Positions 1-7,711 of a stretch of DNA of 64,000 bases are shown here, one piece after another (position 1 is the first letter of the stretch; each line of letters opens with the position of its first letter). The notes under the pieces were generated by a model. The model did no database searches. It worked only from the letters and a program-made list of their open reading frames with translations, and had not been told where the DNA came from. The stretch is from Salinisphaera hydrothermalis C41B8 (GTDB lineage Bacteria; Pseudomonadota; Gammaproteobacteria; Nevskiales; Salinisphaeraceae), in NCBI RefSeq assembly GCF_000732535.1, contig NZ_APNK01000008.1, positions 1 through 64,000 of the forward strand, in the 5' to 3' direction. The translations under genes and the position numbers were made by a program.

Positions 1-61
1 AACCAGGCAGCTTGCCACTTAAAAATCGCTGTGGGCTGTCCAGCTCACGGGGTCCACTTCA
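1..61 (-). mobile_element. End of a probable IS3-family insertion sequence (partial, runs off window)
   Basis: Read on the minus strand from position 61, the sequence begins TGAAGTGGACCCCGTGAGC and continues with CTGGACAGCCC. That is the form of many IS3-family terminal repeats (TG..nTGnaCCCc...TGGACA). The element starts exactly where the neighbouring capsule-type reading frame stops: the gene's TGA stop is formed by the first bases of the repeat. Only this terminal piece is inside the window, so neither the transposase nor the other end can be seen. The target duplication cannot be checked. This is inference from terminus form and from truncation of the adjacent gene. Confidence 0.55.
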
Positions 62-1099
62 TACCGCATGCAGGCGACGCAGCGACGGTCGTCGATCGCC
101 GAGTTGGCGCGGGTGCTCTTTCACCACCAGGGTCATGCCGGTGGGCAAAGAGGCCGCCAGGATACGAATCGCGCGGATCTGGTCATGAAAATACCCGGCC
201 TCCGGCACTGTCGTTCGCTCGGGCTGATAGTGCAGGCCGAAATAGGCGTACGCCCCGGTCGGAGCCTGTTGGGCGGCGTGACGATCGAGATAGGCCAGAT
301 CTGCCCGGCGTTGACGATGACGTCGCCGCGCTGCGGCCACGATCGCGCGCCAGCCCAGTCGGTGGTAGTGGCGATGCGCAAGATAGTGTCGATCGCGGAA
401 ATAGCGCCAGACGATCGCGCTCCAGCGAAAAAAACCGAGCCGCTTGCGCGCGTGGCGGCTGGCGCGTTCGTTGATCGATACCGAGTTGGCCATGCGCGGC
501 GAACGCGCCCAGGCCTGATCCATCACCCAGCTTGCATCGATGGGTGTGCCGGGGCGCACCCAGTCCTGGTTGGACACCGATAGATCGGCATCAAGCAGGA
601 CCGCATCGGCGATCTGGGTCGTGCGAAAAATGTAGACCGGAACCCGGTTGACGCGACAGACTTGGTGGAACACTAGATGCCAGGGAAAGTGCGGGGTATG
701 AGCGAAAAATACGGTAAGCGGGCGCGGTGCCCGGGCTAGCCATGCCTCGAAAGCGTTGATCAGGCCGTAGAACAGCCGCTCCTGAACAGCCTGGGCCTCC
801 GGAACCAGAAACACGCGGTCCAGAGAGCGCATGAAATGATGCTTGGCGGGCTCGTAGGCATTGACACGCTCGGGTTTGACAACGGCTGTGGGATCGAGCT
901 TGTGCTCGAAATCGGCCAGGCGGAAGTAGTGTCGCCAGTCGAAATATTCATAGCGATCCAGCGAGGCGTCGGTGGGCTGACGCGTGGTTCGGCCCTGGCC
1001 GCCTACGATCAGTCGGGTTTGATCAGCTAAGCTCATGGCCGCTTCGTGCATGAACGGGTAGTCGGCGAAGTCGGCGCAGAAAACGGTGCCGTAACTCAT
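59..1099 (-). pseudogene. Capsule-polysaccharide-type biosynthesis protein, C-terminally truncated
   Basis: A 346-residue frame starts at the ATG at 1099 (MSYGTVFCADFADYPFM). A longer in-frame extension to 1507 overlaps the divergent kdkA gene and looks non-coding. The C-terminal part (LHYQPERTTVPEAGYFHDQI, then VVKEHPRQ) matches a family of roughly 450–500-residue capsule/surface-polysaccharide proteins related to the capsule-synthesis domain. In that family the KEHP segment is normally followed by about 100 more residues of a nucleotide-sugar-binding half. Here the frame ends within about 15 residues of KEHP, at a stop that coincides with what looks like an IS terminus. It is therefore probably a disrupted gene. 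Divergent from kdkA with 144 bp between starts. Confidence 0.6.
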
Positions 1100-1243
1100 G
1101 AGTCTCTCGTGGCTGGGCCAGCGGCGGGTGGCGTTCAGGTGGTGCTGGTCAGTAGAGCTTATCGAGAAATAGGCAGCGAACAACCCGTCGGATCGCCGCA
1201 GTATATGCGGCGGGGCACCGCGGCCGGGAGCGATTGTGCGACC

Positions 1244-2020
1244 ATGTCGGCAATGACAGCTGCATCCGAACTCGATCCCCCCGATCCGGTGGGCCAACAC
1301 GATGACGGCTCCCGGCGAGTGGTGTGGAACCAGACCGAGCTGGGGCCTGCTTGTCCGTCCCGAGCCTTTTTCGATTTCGGCGGCTGGCAGGCAAGCGGGC
1401 GTGTCGAAGGCCAAGGTATAGGACGCGGACAGGCGCTTTTCATCGTCGGAGAGGGCGGGGCGCGCTGGGTGCTTCGGCATTATCGTCGGGGCGGTGTAAT
1501 CGCTCATTTGAATGCCGACCGTTACTTCGGCCCCCTCAACGATCGATGCCGTCCAATGCGCGAGTTCGACTTGTTGACTCGGCTTCGGGCCATCGGACTG
1601 GATGTGCCGCGCCCGATAGCGGCTCAGGCCGTTCGTAGTGCGGGCTTGGCTTATCGAGCCGACTTGGTGACTGAGCGTATTATTGATTCGAGCCCTTTAG
1701 CCGACCACTTGACCCGAATCAGACTCGCTCAAATCCACTGGCGCCATTTGGGTCGGACATTAGCCCGATTGCATACCTGTGGTGTCTGGCACGCCGATTT
1801 GAATGCCCGCAACGTATTGATCGATGCCGACGATCGCTTCTATCTGATTGATTTCGACCGGGCGCGGTTTCGGGCCGACGGTTCGTGGCGCCAGGCTAAC
1901 CTCAAGCGTTTTCGCCGCTCGCTCGACAAGTTCGCCGGTCGCTGGGCCACGTTCAATTTCGCGGAAGCGGACTGGCAGGCCCTGCTGGAGGGCTATCGTG
2001 AGGCGTTCGGGCGTTTGTAG
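1244..2020 (+). CDS. kdkA: 3-deoxy-D-manno-octulosonic acid (Kdo) kinase
   Basis: 258 residues from the ATG at 1244; an upstream in-frame start at 1046 would overlap the divergent gene and adds non-homologous sequence. The product phosphorylates the first Kdo of lipid A–Kdo at the 4-position on the cytoplasmic face of the inner membrane. It is a small protein-kinase-fold enzyme: the catalytic loop is HADLNARNVLID (His183, catalytic Asp185) and the metal-binding segment is YLIDFDRAR. Length is close to Haemophilus/Vibrio KdkA. Its 3' end overlaps the convergent acyltransferase gene by 28 bp. With waaA nearby this implies an inner core with a phosphorylated Kdo. No clear Shine–Dalgarno precedes the start. 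Confidence 0.88.
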   Translation: MSAMTAASELDPPDPVGQHDDGSRRVVWNQTELGPACPSRAFFDFGGWQASGRVEGQGIGRGQALFIVGEGGARWVLRHYRRGGVIAHLNADRYFGPLNDRCRPMREFDLLTRLRAIGLDVPRPIAAQAVRSAGLAYRADLVTERIIDSSPLADHLTRIRLAQIHWRHLGRTLARLHTCGVWHADLNARNVLIDADDRFYLIDFDRARFRADGSWRQANLKRFRRSLDKFAGRWATFNFAEADWQALLEGYREAFGRL

Positions 2021-2949
2021 GGGTTATAGCCCTTGCGCTTGAAGCGCTGATGCAGCCAGAAATACTGGGCCGGATCCTCGTTGACCACGGATTCGATGAT
2101 CGCGTTAATCCGGCGTGCATCGGCCGCTTCGTCGTCGCTCGGAAAATCGGCGAGCGGCGGTTTGATAATCAGGCGATATCCGCGGCCGTCGTCGCGGCGC
2201 AGGGTAAAAAACGGAATGACCGCGGCTTTGGTCATCTTGGCCATACGGCTCACGGCCACGTGGGTGCGGGCCCGCTGGCCGAAGAAATCGACGACCACGC
2301 TCAGGCGTTTGCCGGCTTTCTGATCGGCCGCATACCACACGGCATCGCCGCGCCGTAGCGCGTTGAGCAGGGCGACGACATCGCTGTCGGCGATGCTGGC
2401 GCCACCGATATGGGCTTCGCGTCGGGTGCGCATCACGCGTTCGACCACGGGATCCTTGGGTGGCTTGTACATGGCGGTGGTTTGGAAGCCCAGTTCGGCC
2501 ATGTACTTTTGCGCCATGCGCACGCCGAGTTCGAGCGAGGTGGTATGGGCGGACAACAGAATAATGCCGCGTCCGCGTGTCGCGGCGTCTTCCAGATGAT
2601 GCAGCCCTTCAACGTGAGCCAGGCCGTCGACTTTCGCTTGGCTGCCCCACCAACAAATACCGGTTTCAAGCGCCCCCTGGCCGACCGAACGGAAATGTGC
2701 GTCCAGCAGATGGCGTCGCTCGGCGTCCGACAGGTCGGGATAGCAAAGTGCGAGATTGATGTCCGCAATACGCCGACGGGCAGGGACGATGTAGGCCGCG
2801 AGCTGGCCGAGGCGGGCGCCAAGCCACATCTGAAGCCGATAGGGGAGCTGGCTGAGCACCCAGCCGAGTCCCATCAAGGCCCAGCTTGGCCAATAGCGCG
2901 GCGCGATCAGACTTGGATTGTCTCGGTTTTCGGAGTCGGAAGCTGCCAT
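1993..2949 (-). CDS. Lipid A biosynthesis acyltransferase (LpxL/LpxM family)
   Basis: 318 residues. It transfers an acyl chain from acyl-ACP to a lipid A precursor at the inner membrane. The catalytic H-X4-E motif is HTTSLE at residues 135–140, after a hydrophobic N-terminal segment (about 22–57) typical of this family. Downstream blocks include GDAVWYAADQ and FGQRARTHVA, and the C-terminal YFWLHQRFKRK matches the conserved W-x-H-x-R-(F/W)K end. Convergent with kdkA and divergent from hldE (123 bp to its start). The sequence does not settle whether it acts first (LpxL-like) or second (LpxM-like), so no symbol is given. Confidence 0.88.
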   Translation of the reverse strand: MAASDSENRDNPSLIAPRYWPSWALMGLGWVLSQLPYRLQMWLGARLGQLAAYIVPARRRIADINLALCYPDLSDAERRHLLDAHFRSVGQGALETGICWWGSQAKVDGLAHVEGLHHLEDAATRGRGIILLSAHTTSLELGVRMAQKYMAELGFQTTAMYKPPKDPVVERVMRTRREAHIGGASIADSDVVALLNALRRGDAVWYAADQKAGKRLSVVVDFFGQRARTHVAVSRMAKMTKAAVIPFFTLRRDDGRGYRLIIKPPLADFPSDDEAADARRINAIIESVVNEDPAQYFWLHQRFKRKGYNPYKRPNASR

Positions 2950-3072
2950 TGAGCCTGGGCAAGCCGCCGTTTGCCGCCTGCCGCCGTTGTAGGGTCGCGT
3001 CGGTCCGGCATGCTACACAGCCTTTAACCGGCTTTGTATCATGCTCGAAACAGGCCTGCGAAGAAACCCTGG

Positions 3073-4527
3073 ATGGATTCGATCCCGTCGTTTACCGACA
3101 GCCGTGTGCTGGTTGTCGGCGATATCATGCTCGACCGTTACTGGTACGGCGACACGGGACGGATTTCGCCCGAGGCGCCAGTGCCGGTGGTGCGCATTGG
3201 CGACGAAGAGCGCCGGCTTGGCGGGGCGGCGAACGTGGCGCTCAACCTGGCTCGCATCGGGGCGCGGACGCGCTTGATCGGGGTGATCGGTAAAGACGAG
3301 CCCGGCGCGGCGACACGGGGCCTGCTCGCCGATGCCGGTATCGACGACGATCTAGTGGAAAGCTCGGATCATCCCACGATCGCCAAACTGCGGATCGTCA
3401 GTCGCAACCAGCAACTGATCCGGCTGGATTTCGAGCGCTCGTTTGCCATGGACGGCGCCTTCGACCGAACCGCGCTTGTCGCACGGGTGCGGGCGGCCCT
3501 GGCATCGACCGACGTCGTGATCTGTTCCGATTACGGCAAAGGGACGCTCGCGGATATTGCCGATGTCATCCAGTTGGCACGCGCGGCCGGTGTACCGGTG
3601 CTGGTCGATCCGAAAGGGCGCGATTGGCAGCGTTACGCCGGGGCTAGTCTCATTACCCCCAACGCGGCCGAGTTCGAGGCTTTTGTAGGCCACAGTGCGG
3701 TTGACGACGGGATCGAAGCGGACAGTTGGCTGGCCGAGCAGGCCACGCATACGCGTCGGCAGCTCGATCTCGATGCCTTACTGATTACACGCAGCGAAAA
3801 AGGGATGAACCTTTTTGCTGCGGGCGGTGACCTCCATCTGCCGACTCAGGCGCGTGAGGTTTTCGACGTGACCGGCGCCGGTGACACTGTGATCGCCATG
3901 GTGGGCGCGGGGCTGGGCGCTGGACTGAGCCTGCCGGATGCAGCGGCCGTGGCGAATCTGGCCGCCGGTATCGTGGTCGGTAAGCTCGGCACGGCGACGG
4001 TCAGCCCGGCCGAGCTGCGACAGGCCGCGCGTGCGCAGCGTGCCGGGGACCAAGGCGTGGTCGACGAGGACGTGCTGGCCGAATGGTTCGTCCAAGCGCG
4101 GGCGCGCGGCGAGCGGATTGTGATGACCAACGGCTGTTTCGATCTGCTCCACCCCGGTCATATCGCTTATCTGGAAGCGGCCCGCGCGCTGGGCGACTGG
4201 CTCGTGGTCGCGGTTAACGACGATTCATCGGTGGCGCGGCTCAAGGGGCCCGAGCGGCCGCTCAACGATCTGGCGCATCGAATGCAGGTGCTGCGTGGGC
4301 TGGCGTCGGTCGATTGGGTGGTGCCATTCTCCGAGGACACGCCGGAGCGCCTGATTTGCCGGTTGCTGCCCGATGTGTTGGTCAAAGGCGGGGATTACGA
4401 GGTCTCCGAAATCTCTGGGGGCGAGTGCGTGATCAACGCCGGCGGCGAAGTGCGGACGCTCGATTTCGTGCCCGGATTCTCGACCACTGCGATCGTTGAC
4501 CGGCTACGCCGCGATGACGACCGGTGA
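3073..4527 (+). CDS. hldE: Bifunctional heptose-7-phosphate kinase / heptose-1-phosphate adenylyltransferase
   Basis: 484 residues from the ATG at 3073; a TTG at 3034 is in frame but extends beyond the family start. The N-terminal ribokinase (PfkB) domain, about 1–330, contains LGGAANVALNLARIG and the signature DVTGAGDTV (Asp265 onward). The C-terminal nucleotidyltransferase domain begins at TNGCFDLLHPGH, with HxGH at 360–363. The enzyme makes ADP-D-glycero-beta-D-manno-heptose for the LPS core in the cytoplasm. Length matches E. coli HldE (477). waaA follows 85 bp downstream on the same strand, so the two are probably co-transcribed. Confidence 0.96.
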   Translation: MDSIPSFTDSRVLVVGDIMLDRYWYGDTGRISPEAPVPVVRIGDEERRLGGAANVALNLARIGARTRLIGVIGKDEPGAATRGLLADAGIDDDLVESSDHPTIAKLRIVSRNQQLIRLDFERSFAMDGAFDRTALVARVRAALASTDVVICSDYGKGTLADIADVIQLARAAGVPVLVDPKGRDWQRYAGASLITPNAAEFEAFVGHSAVDDGIEADSWLAEQATHTRRQLDLDALLITRSEKGMNLFAAGGDLHLPTQAREVFDVTGAGDTVIAMVGAGLGAGLSLPDAAAVANLAAGIVVGKLGTATVSPAELRQAARAQRAGDQGVVDEDVLAEWFVQARARGERIVMTNGCFDLLHPGHIAYLEAARALGDWLVVAVNDDSSVARLKGPERPLNDLAHRMQVLRGLASVDWVVPFSEDTPERLICRLLPDVLVKGGDYEVSEISGGECVINAGGEVRTLDFVPGFSTTAIVDRLRRDDDR

Positions 4528-4612
4528 AGATAGGCCGGATTATTCGACCGCGGTATATCGACAGGGCCGCTGAGGTGTCGGGCGAAAACGAATCGCGATA
4601 TCAGAGTCGGCC

Positions 4613-5899
4613 ATGATTTGGCGTGGGCTCTACGCCGGTCTCACCTATCTTTTGCTGCTCCCGGTATTCGGCTATTTCGCCTGGCGCGGACGTATCGAAC
4701 CCGACTATCGCCGACATTGGAGCGAGCGGCTCGGCTACATCGACGTGGCGGCCGGCCGTACGCTATGGATTCATGCGGCCTCGGTGGGCGAGGTGATCCT
4801 GGTGACGCCGGTGTTGGAGGCGCTCATGGGGCGCTATCCCGAGGCCAATATTTTGCTGACCACGTTCACACCGACTGGTCGGGCTGAAGCACGGCGGCGG
4901 CTCGGCGACCGGGTTCAGCTGCGCTATCTGCCGCTGGATACGCCCGGCGCGACACGACGGTTCTTGCGTCGTGCGGCGCCAGCCGTGGGCATCGTGGCCG
5001 AAACCGAGCTATGGCCGAACCTGCTGGCGTCGGCCGATCGGGCCGGCGTGCCCATGGTGCTGATCAACGCGAGCCTGTCCGAACGATCGGCGGCGCGTTA
5101 TCGGCGTTGGCCGGCGTCCCGGGCGGCGCGATTCATGCTGACTCGATTTGCCCGCATCGCGGCGGCCGGCCCTCTTCATGCCGAACGTTTCGTGGCCGCG
5201 GGCGCATCTGAAGAAACGCTCGAGGTCACCGGCAACCTCAAATACGATCGAAAAACGGATTCGAAGAGTCGGCAAGCAGCCGAAGCGCTACGCCAACAGT
5301 GGCGGGCGCGCGGGCGCCCGGTCTGGCTGACGGCGAGCACGCATGCCACCGAAGAATCGCAATTGATTGAAGCGTTCGAGGTACTCAAGGCGCGCCACCC
5401 GAACCTGCTCTGGGTGATCGCGCCGCGCCACCCTCAGCGCTTCGACGAGGTCGCCGCGCTGCTGGAGCGGACGACTTGGCGGTATGTACGACGCAGTCAG
5501 GGCGACGGCGTCGACGATCGAACCGATATTGTGCTCGCCGACACGCTCGGTGAACTTGACATGTTTTATGCCCTGGCCGATGTCGCATTCGTTGGCGGCA
5601 GCCTCGCGCCGGGAACGGGAGGGCACAATGTCATCGAGCCGGCAGCAGCCGGCTGCGTGTTTACGACGGGGCCGTATGTCGATGATTGGCATGAGGCGAT
5701 GGCGCCGATGATCGAAACGAATGGAGCTGCAATAGCCGCAGATGTTTGGGGCGTGGCGGATAAAACCGAGGCCTGGTTGCGAGACGATGTCGGCCGGCGT
5801 GCGTCCGGTCAAAAGCTGGTGGCGGTGGCGGGCGCGCATTGCGGCGCGCTGCGCCGTGTCCTCGATATACTCGAAGACGTTATGGCGCCATTTTCTTAA
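4613..5899 (+). CDS. waaA: Kdo transferase (3-deoxy-D-manno-octulosonic acid transferase)
   Basis: 428 residues, the same size as E. coli WaaA. An N-terminal membrane anchor (about 5–25) is followed by the GT30 glycosyltransferase fold. HAASVGE places the catalytic base at Glu60, as in E. coli. Other family blocks are AETELWPNLL, EVTGNLKYDRK and the nucleotide-sugar-binding GGSLAPGTGGHNVIEPA. It adds Kdo from CMP-Kdo to lipid IVA. Organisms with KdkA often have a monofunctional WaaA that adds a single Kdo; that is suggested here by kdkA but cannot be read from the sequence. No clear terminator follows. Confidence 0.96.
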   Translation: MIWRGLYAGLTYLLLLPVFGYFAWRGRIEPDYRRHWSERLGYIDVAAGRTLWIHAASVGEVILVTPVLEALMGRYPEANILLTTFTPTGRAEARRRLGDRVQLRYLPLDTPGATRRFLRRAAPAVGIVAETELWPNLLASADRAGVPMVLINASLSERSAARYRRWPASRAARFMLTRFARIAAAGPLHAERFVAAGASEETLEVTGNLKYDRKTDSKSRQAAEALRQQWRARGRPVWLTASTHATEESQLIEAFEVLKARHPNLLWVIAPRHPQRFDEVAALLERTTWRYVRRSQGDGVDDRTDIVLADTLGELDMFYALADVAFVGGSLAPGTGGHNVIEPAAAGCVFTTGPYVDDWHEAMAPMIETNGAAIAADVWGVADKTEAWLRDDVGRRASGQKLVAVAGAHCGALRRVLDILEDVMAPFS

Positions 5900-6105
5900 G
5901 GCGATTATAGCGACGCTGATCGATTAGGACGGCTCACGGCTCAGGTCGAGTCGGAGCCGGTTCAGCGTCGAAAAGGTTAACGAGTCCGGCGGTCCCAGCC
6001 GGGCGTAATCACCCGCTACCGTTTTTTGAATTCAAAAGGTTGCATTCGAGGCGCGAAGTCGGCGGGAAAACGACCGACGGGCGAGGCGCTCATACCGCGC
6101 CATGC

Positions 6106-6122
6106 TGTCGAAAAACTTGTCA
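6106..6122 (+). promoter_or_regulatory. Candidate PrsR/enhancer site upstream of PEP-CTERM gene 1
   Basis: TGTCGAAAAACTTGTCA lies 64 bp before the GG of the -24/-12 promoter. A near copy (CGTCGAGAAACTTATCA) sits 62 bp before the same element of the paralogous gene, and TGTCGAAAAACCTTTCA occurs at 15275. Matching sequence and matching spacing point to a bound activator. Naming PrsR is inference from its gene being in this locus. Confidence 0.5.
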
Positions 6123-6183
6123 AAACGTGGTTTTCAATCCTTGAGCTTTTCGCTAAGCCATTCAACCATAAAAACAAAAAATA

Positions 6184-6202
6184 TTGGCATGAGAGATGCT
6201 TC
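6184..6202 (+). promoter_or_regulatory. Sigma-54 promoter (-24/-12) of PEP-CTERM gene 1
   Basis: TTGGCATGAGAGATGCTTC: GG at 6186–6187 and GC at 6198–6199, separated by exactly 10 bases as sigma-54 RNA polymerase requires. The -24 part (TTGGCAT) is near consensus; the -12 part is ATGCT rather than TTGCT. An A-rich tract directly precedes it, exactly as at the paralogous promoter at 7635. Predicted transcript start is about 6211. Confidence 0.78.
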
Positions 6203-6261
6203 AGTATCAGGCAGCCGAGCTCGAAATTCTTCGGCAGGCGTGTCAACTCAGGGGCATGATC

Positions 6262-7050
6262 ATGAAAACGAGATTCTACGGTACTGCTGGCGCGATCGCT
6301 GCCTTGGCATTCGCCGGGTCGGCCTTTGCGAGTCAAATCGATATCAACACTGCGGCGGACGGACCCAGTGGTAATGGCGAGCCGACGATATACCAGATTG
6401 CAACCGACCCGATCTATGGTAACGGTACGCAGCCGTTGTTCAGCCCGGGCTCTATCGGCCCGTCGACCACGCAGTACAACAATGGCACTTGGCAGATTAC
6501 CGGGGCGCCGGCGAGTTCCAGTGCCCTGGAGGCCACTTATACCGCCAACTTCAGTAACGGATTATTCGGCGTTTACGATATCAATGACCCGAGTATTTCT
6601 CTGAATTTGCTTGGGCCGGGCACGCAAAACGGCCCGAACCCGGGGCGGTTCACGGATTACGCCACGTTGAGCTACAACCCGTTGACCGGCATGTTCACGG
6701 GTAAGGCGAGCGATGGAACCCAAAATTCCGCGAATTTTGGTTCCAACCTGTTCGGGTTTTTCCTGACGATCGGCGGCAATACGTATTACTCCGATCCATC
6801 GCAAAACGGCGGTGATAAAACTCGGATGGTCGGTTTCCGTGGTCTCGGTAACGCGGATCCTAACGCCTCCGCGCTGGACAGCGAATATCTCTTCGGCTGG
6901 GAGGACGGTACGGACAACGATTATCAGGACTATGTCGTGACGGTGAACGGCATTCGGCCGGTGCCGGAGCCGTCCTCGATCGCCATGTTCGGTGTCGGTC
7001 TGTTGATGATCGGTTTCGCCGCCCGTCGTCTGCAGAAGCGTGACGTTTGA
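6262..7050 (+). CDS. PEP-CTERM exported protein (copy 1)
   Basis: 262 residues from the ATG at 6262, chosen because AGGGG at 6250–6254 is well spaced for it and not for the ATG at 6256. Signal peptide 1–23 ends SAFA|SQ. The mature domain is rich in Asn, Gly, Ser and Asp and carries YLFGWEDGTDNDYQDYV, which resembles the acidic C-terminal motif of DUF4114 domains and may bind calcium. The exosortase tag is VPEPSSIAMFGVGLLMIG (from residue 234), then AARRLQKRDV. It is the predicted substrate of exosortase A encoded at 33194. The paralog at 7712 has an identical 29-residue C-terminus. Likely RpoN-dependent (promoter at 6184). Function within the matrix unknown. Confidence 0.93.
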   Translation: MKTRFYGTAGAIAALAFAGSAFASQIDINTAADGPSGNGEPTIYQIATDPIYGNGTQPLFSPGSIGPSTTQYNNGTWQITGAPASSSALEATYTANFSNGLFGVYDINDPSISLNLLGPGTQNGPNPGRFTDYATLSYNPLTGMFTGKASDGTQNSANFGSNLFGFFLTIGGNTYYSDPSQNGGDKTRMVGFRGLGNADPNASALDSEYLFGWEDGTDNDYQDYVVTVNGIRPVPEPSSIAMFGVGLLMIGFAARRLQKRDV

Positions 7051-7070
7051 ACGTCGCGAACGTACTGCCA

Positions 7071-7100
7071 CGTTGTAATCGGTAATCTCCGATTACAACG
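7071..7100 (+). other. Perfect 12-bp inverted repeat after PEP-CTERM gene 1
   Basis: CGTTGTAATCGG pairs with CCGATTACAACG around a six-base loop. It starts 20 bases after the stop codon and just before the T-tailed terminator. A 3' hairpin ahead of a terminator also follows the paralogous gene. It may protect the mRNA 3' end; no T-run follows it, so it is not itself a standard terminator. Confidence 0.6.
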
Positions 7101-7104
7101 GCTA

Positions 7105-7129
7105 GGTCCGCTTCGGCGGGCCTTTTTTT
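7105..7129 (+). terminator. Rho-independent terminator of PEP-CTERM gene 1
   Basis: A seven-base-pair stem GGTCCGC/GCGGGCC closed by a TTCG tetraloop is followed by seven Ts. Confidence 0.92.
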
Positions 7130-7558
7130 ATGCGGCGCCCCCGATGCGGCCGGACTCGAGGTCAGGGAGGGGCAGCGCGTCGAGTGAAGCGGTCCAACGC
7201 TATACGTCTTTCTATTCCTCGTTCGCGCTCGACAAGGCGTCAGCCTCAAATCAATGCGTTGAATCACACAAGTAAGAGACGTCAGTTACAGCGCGTTCTT
7301 CGTTCGACGGCGTCTCGGGTAAGGGACGTTTCTGCACCGTTATCTGGCCGGGGCGGGCGAGACAGCTTAATCAGCGCCACCCGGATCTCTCAGAACCTCA
7401 TCAGCCTGCTATGGGCGCGTCAGTCTGTCGACAGATCTAACGGTTGCGATAATTGAGCATTTTGCTGTGGAAGCATGACCGGGCAATGCATGGGCTAGCT
7501 CGAATGGATGGTGCATGCAAAAGACGATGGTCAGTAGCGCGCGATTTGTCGATGGTAC

Positions 7559-7575
7559 CGTCGAGAAACTTATCA
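7559..7575 (+). promoter_or_regulatory. Candidate PrsR/enhancer site upstream of PEP-CTERM gene 2
   Basis: CGTCGAGAAACTTATCA differs at only three of 17 positions from the site at 6106. It lies 62 bp before the sigma-54 GG, against 64 bp for copy 1. The sequence between motif and promoter is only loosely conserved, which makes the motif stand out. Confidence 0.5.
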
Positions 7576-7634
7576 TTTTCCAATGTAGACCTTTTGCGTT
7601 ACATGCAAAACATTGAAATATAAATAAAAAAATA

Positions 7635-7653
7635 TTGGCACAGGCGTTGCATT
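7635..7653 (+). promoter_or_regulatory. Sigma-54 promoter (-24/-12) of PEP-CTERM gene 2
   Basis: TTGGCACAGGCGTTGCATT is an essentially consensus element: GG at 7637–7638, ten bases, GC at 7649–7650, with TTGGCAC and TTGCA both intact. It is preceded by AAAAAAATA, as at the copy 1 promoter. Predicted start near 7662, giving a leader of about 50 bases. Confidence 0.9.
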
Positions 7654-7711
7654 AGTTGGCCCCAGCCGAGCCTTTCGGCGGTCTACTCATCCCCACACGG
7701 GAAGCTGAATA

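Larger units (their letters stand above)
5900..6261. other. Intergenic control region upstream of the first PEP-CTERM gene
   Basis: 362 bases without a convincing gene. It holds the shared 17-base motif (6106–6122), a poly-A-rich stretch (about 6170–6183), the -24/-12 element (6184–6202) and the Shine–Dalgarno AGGGG at 6250–6254. A related but weaker GTCGAAAAGG at 5969 may or may not be a second site. No rho-independent terminator for waaA is obvious. Confidence 0.6.
7130..7711. other. Long intergenic control region upstream of PEP-CTERM gene 2
   Basis: 582 bases with no supportable gene on either strand. Recognised contents are the 17-base motif at 7559–7575, a strongly A/T-rich run at about 7605–7635, the -24/-12 promoter at 7635–7653 and a GGGAAG Shine–Dalgarno at 7699–7704. 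The first 400 bases show nothing I can name. Confidence 0.6.

Noticed and set aside
1046-1243. Extended start for kdkA at 1046
   Set aside because: The extra 66 codons overlap the divergent capsule gene's 5' end and look non-coding; the ATG at 1244 gives the usual family length.
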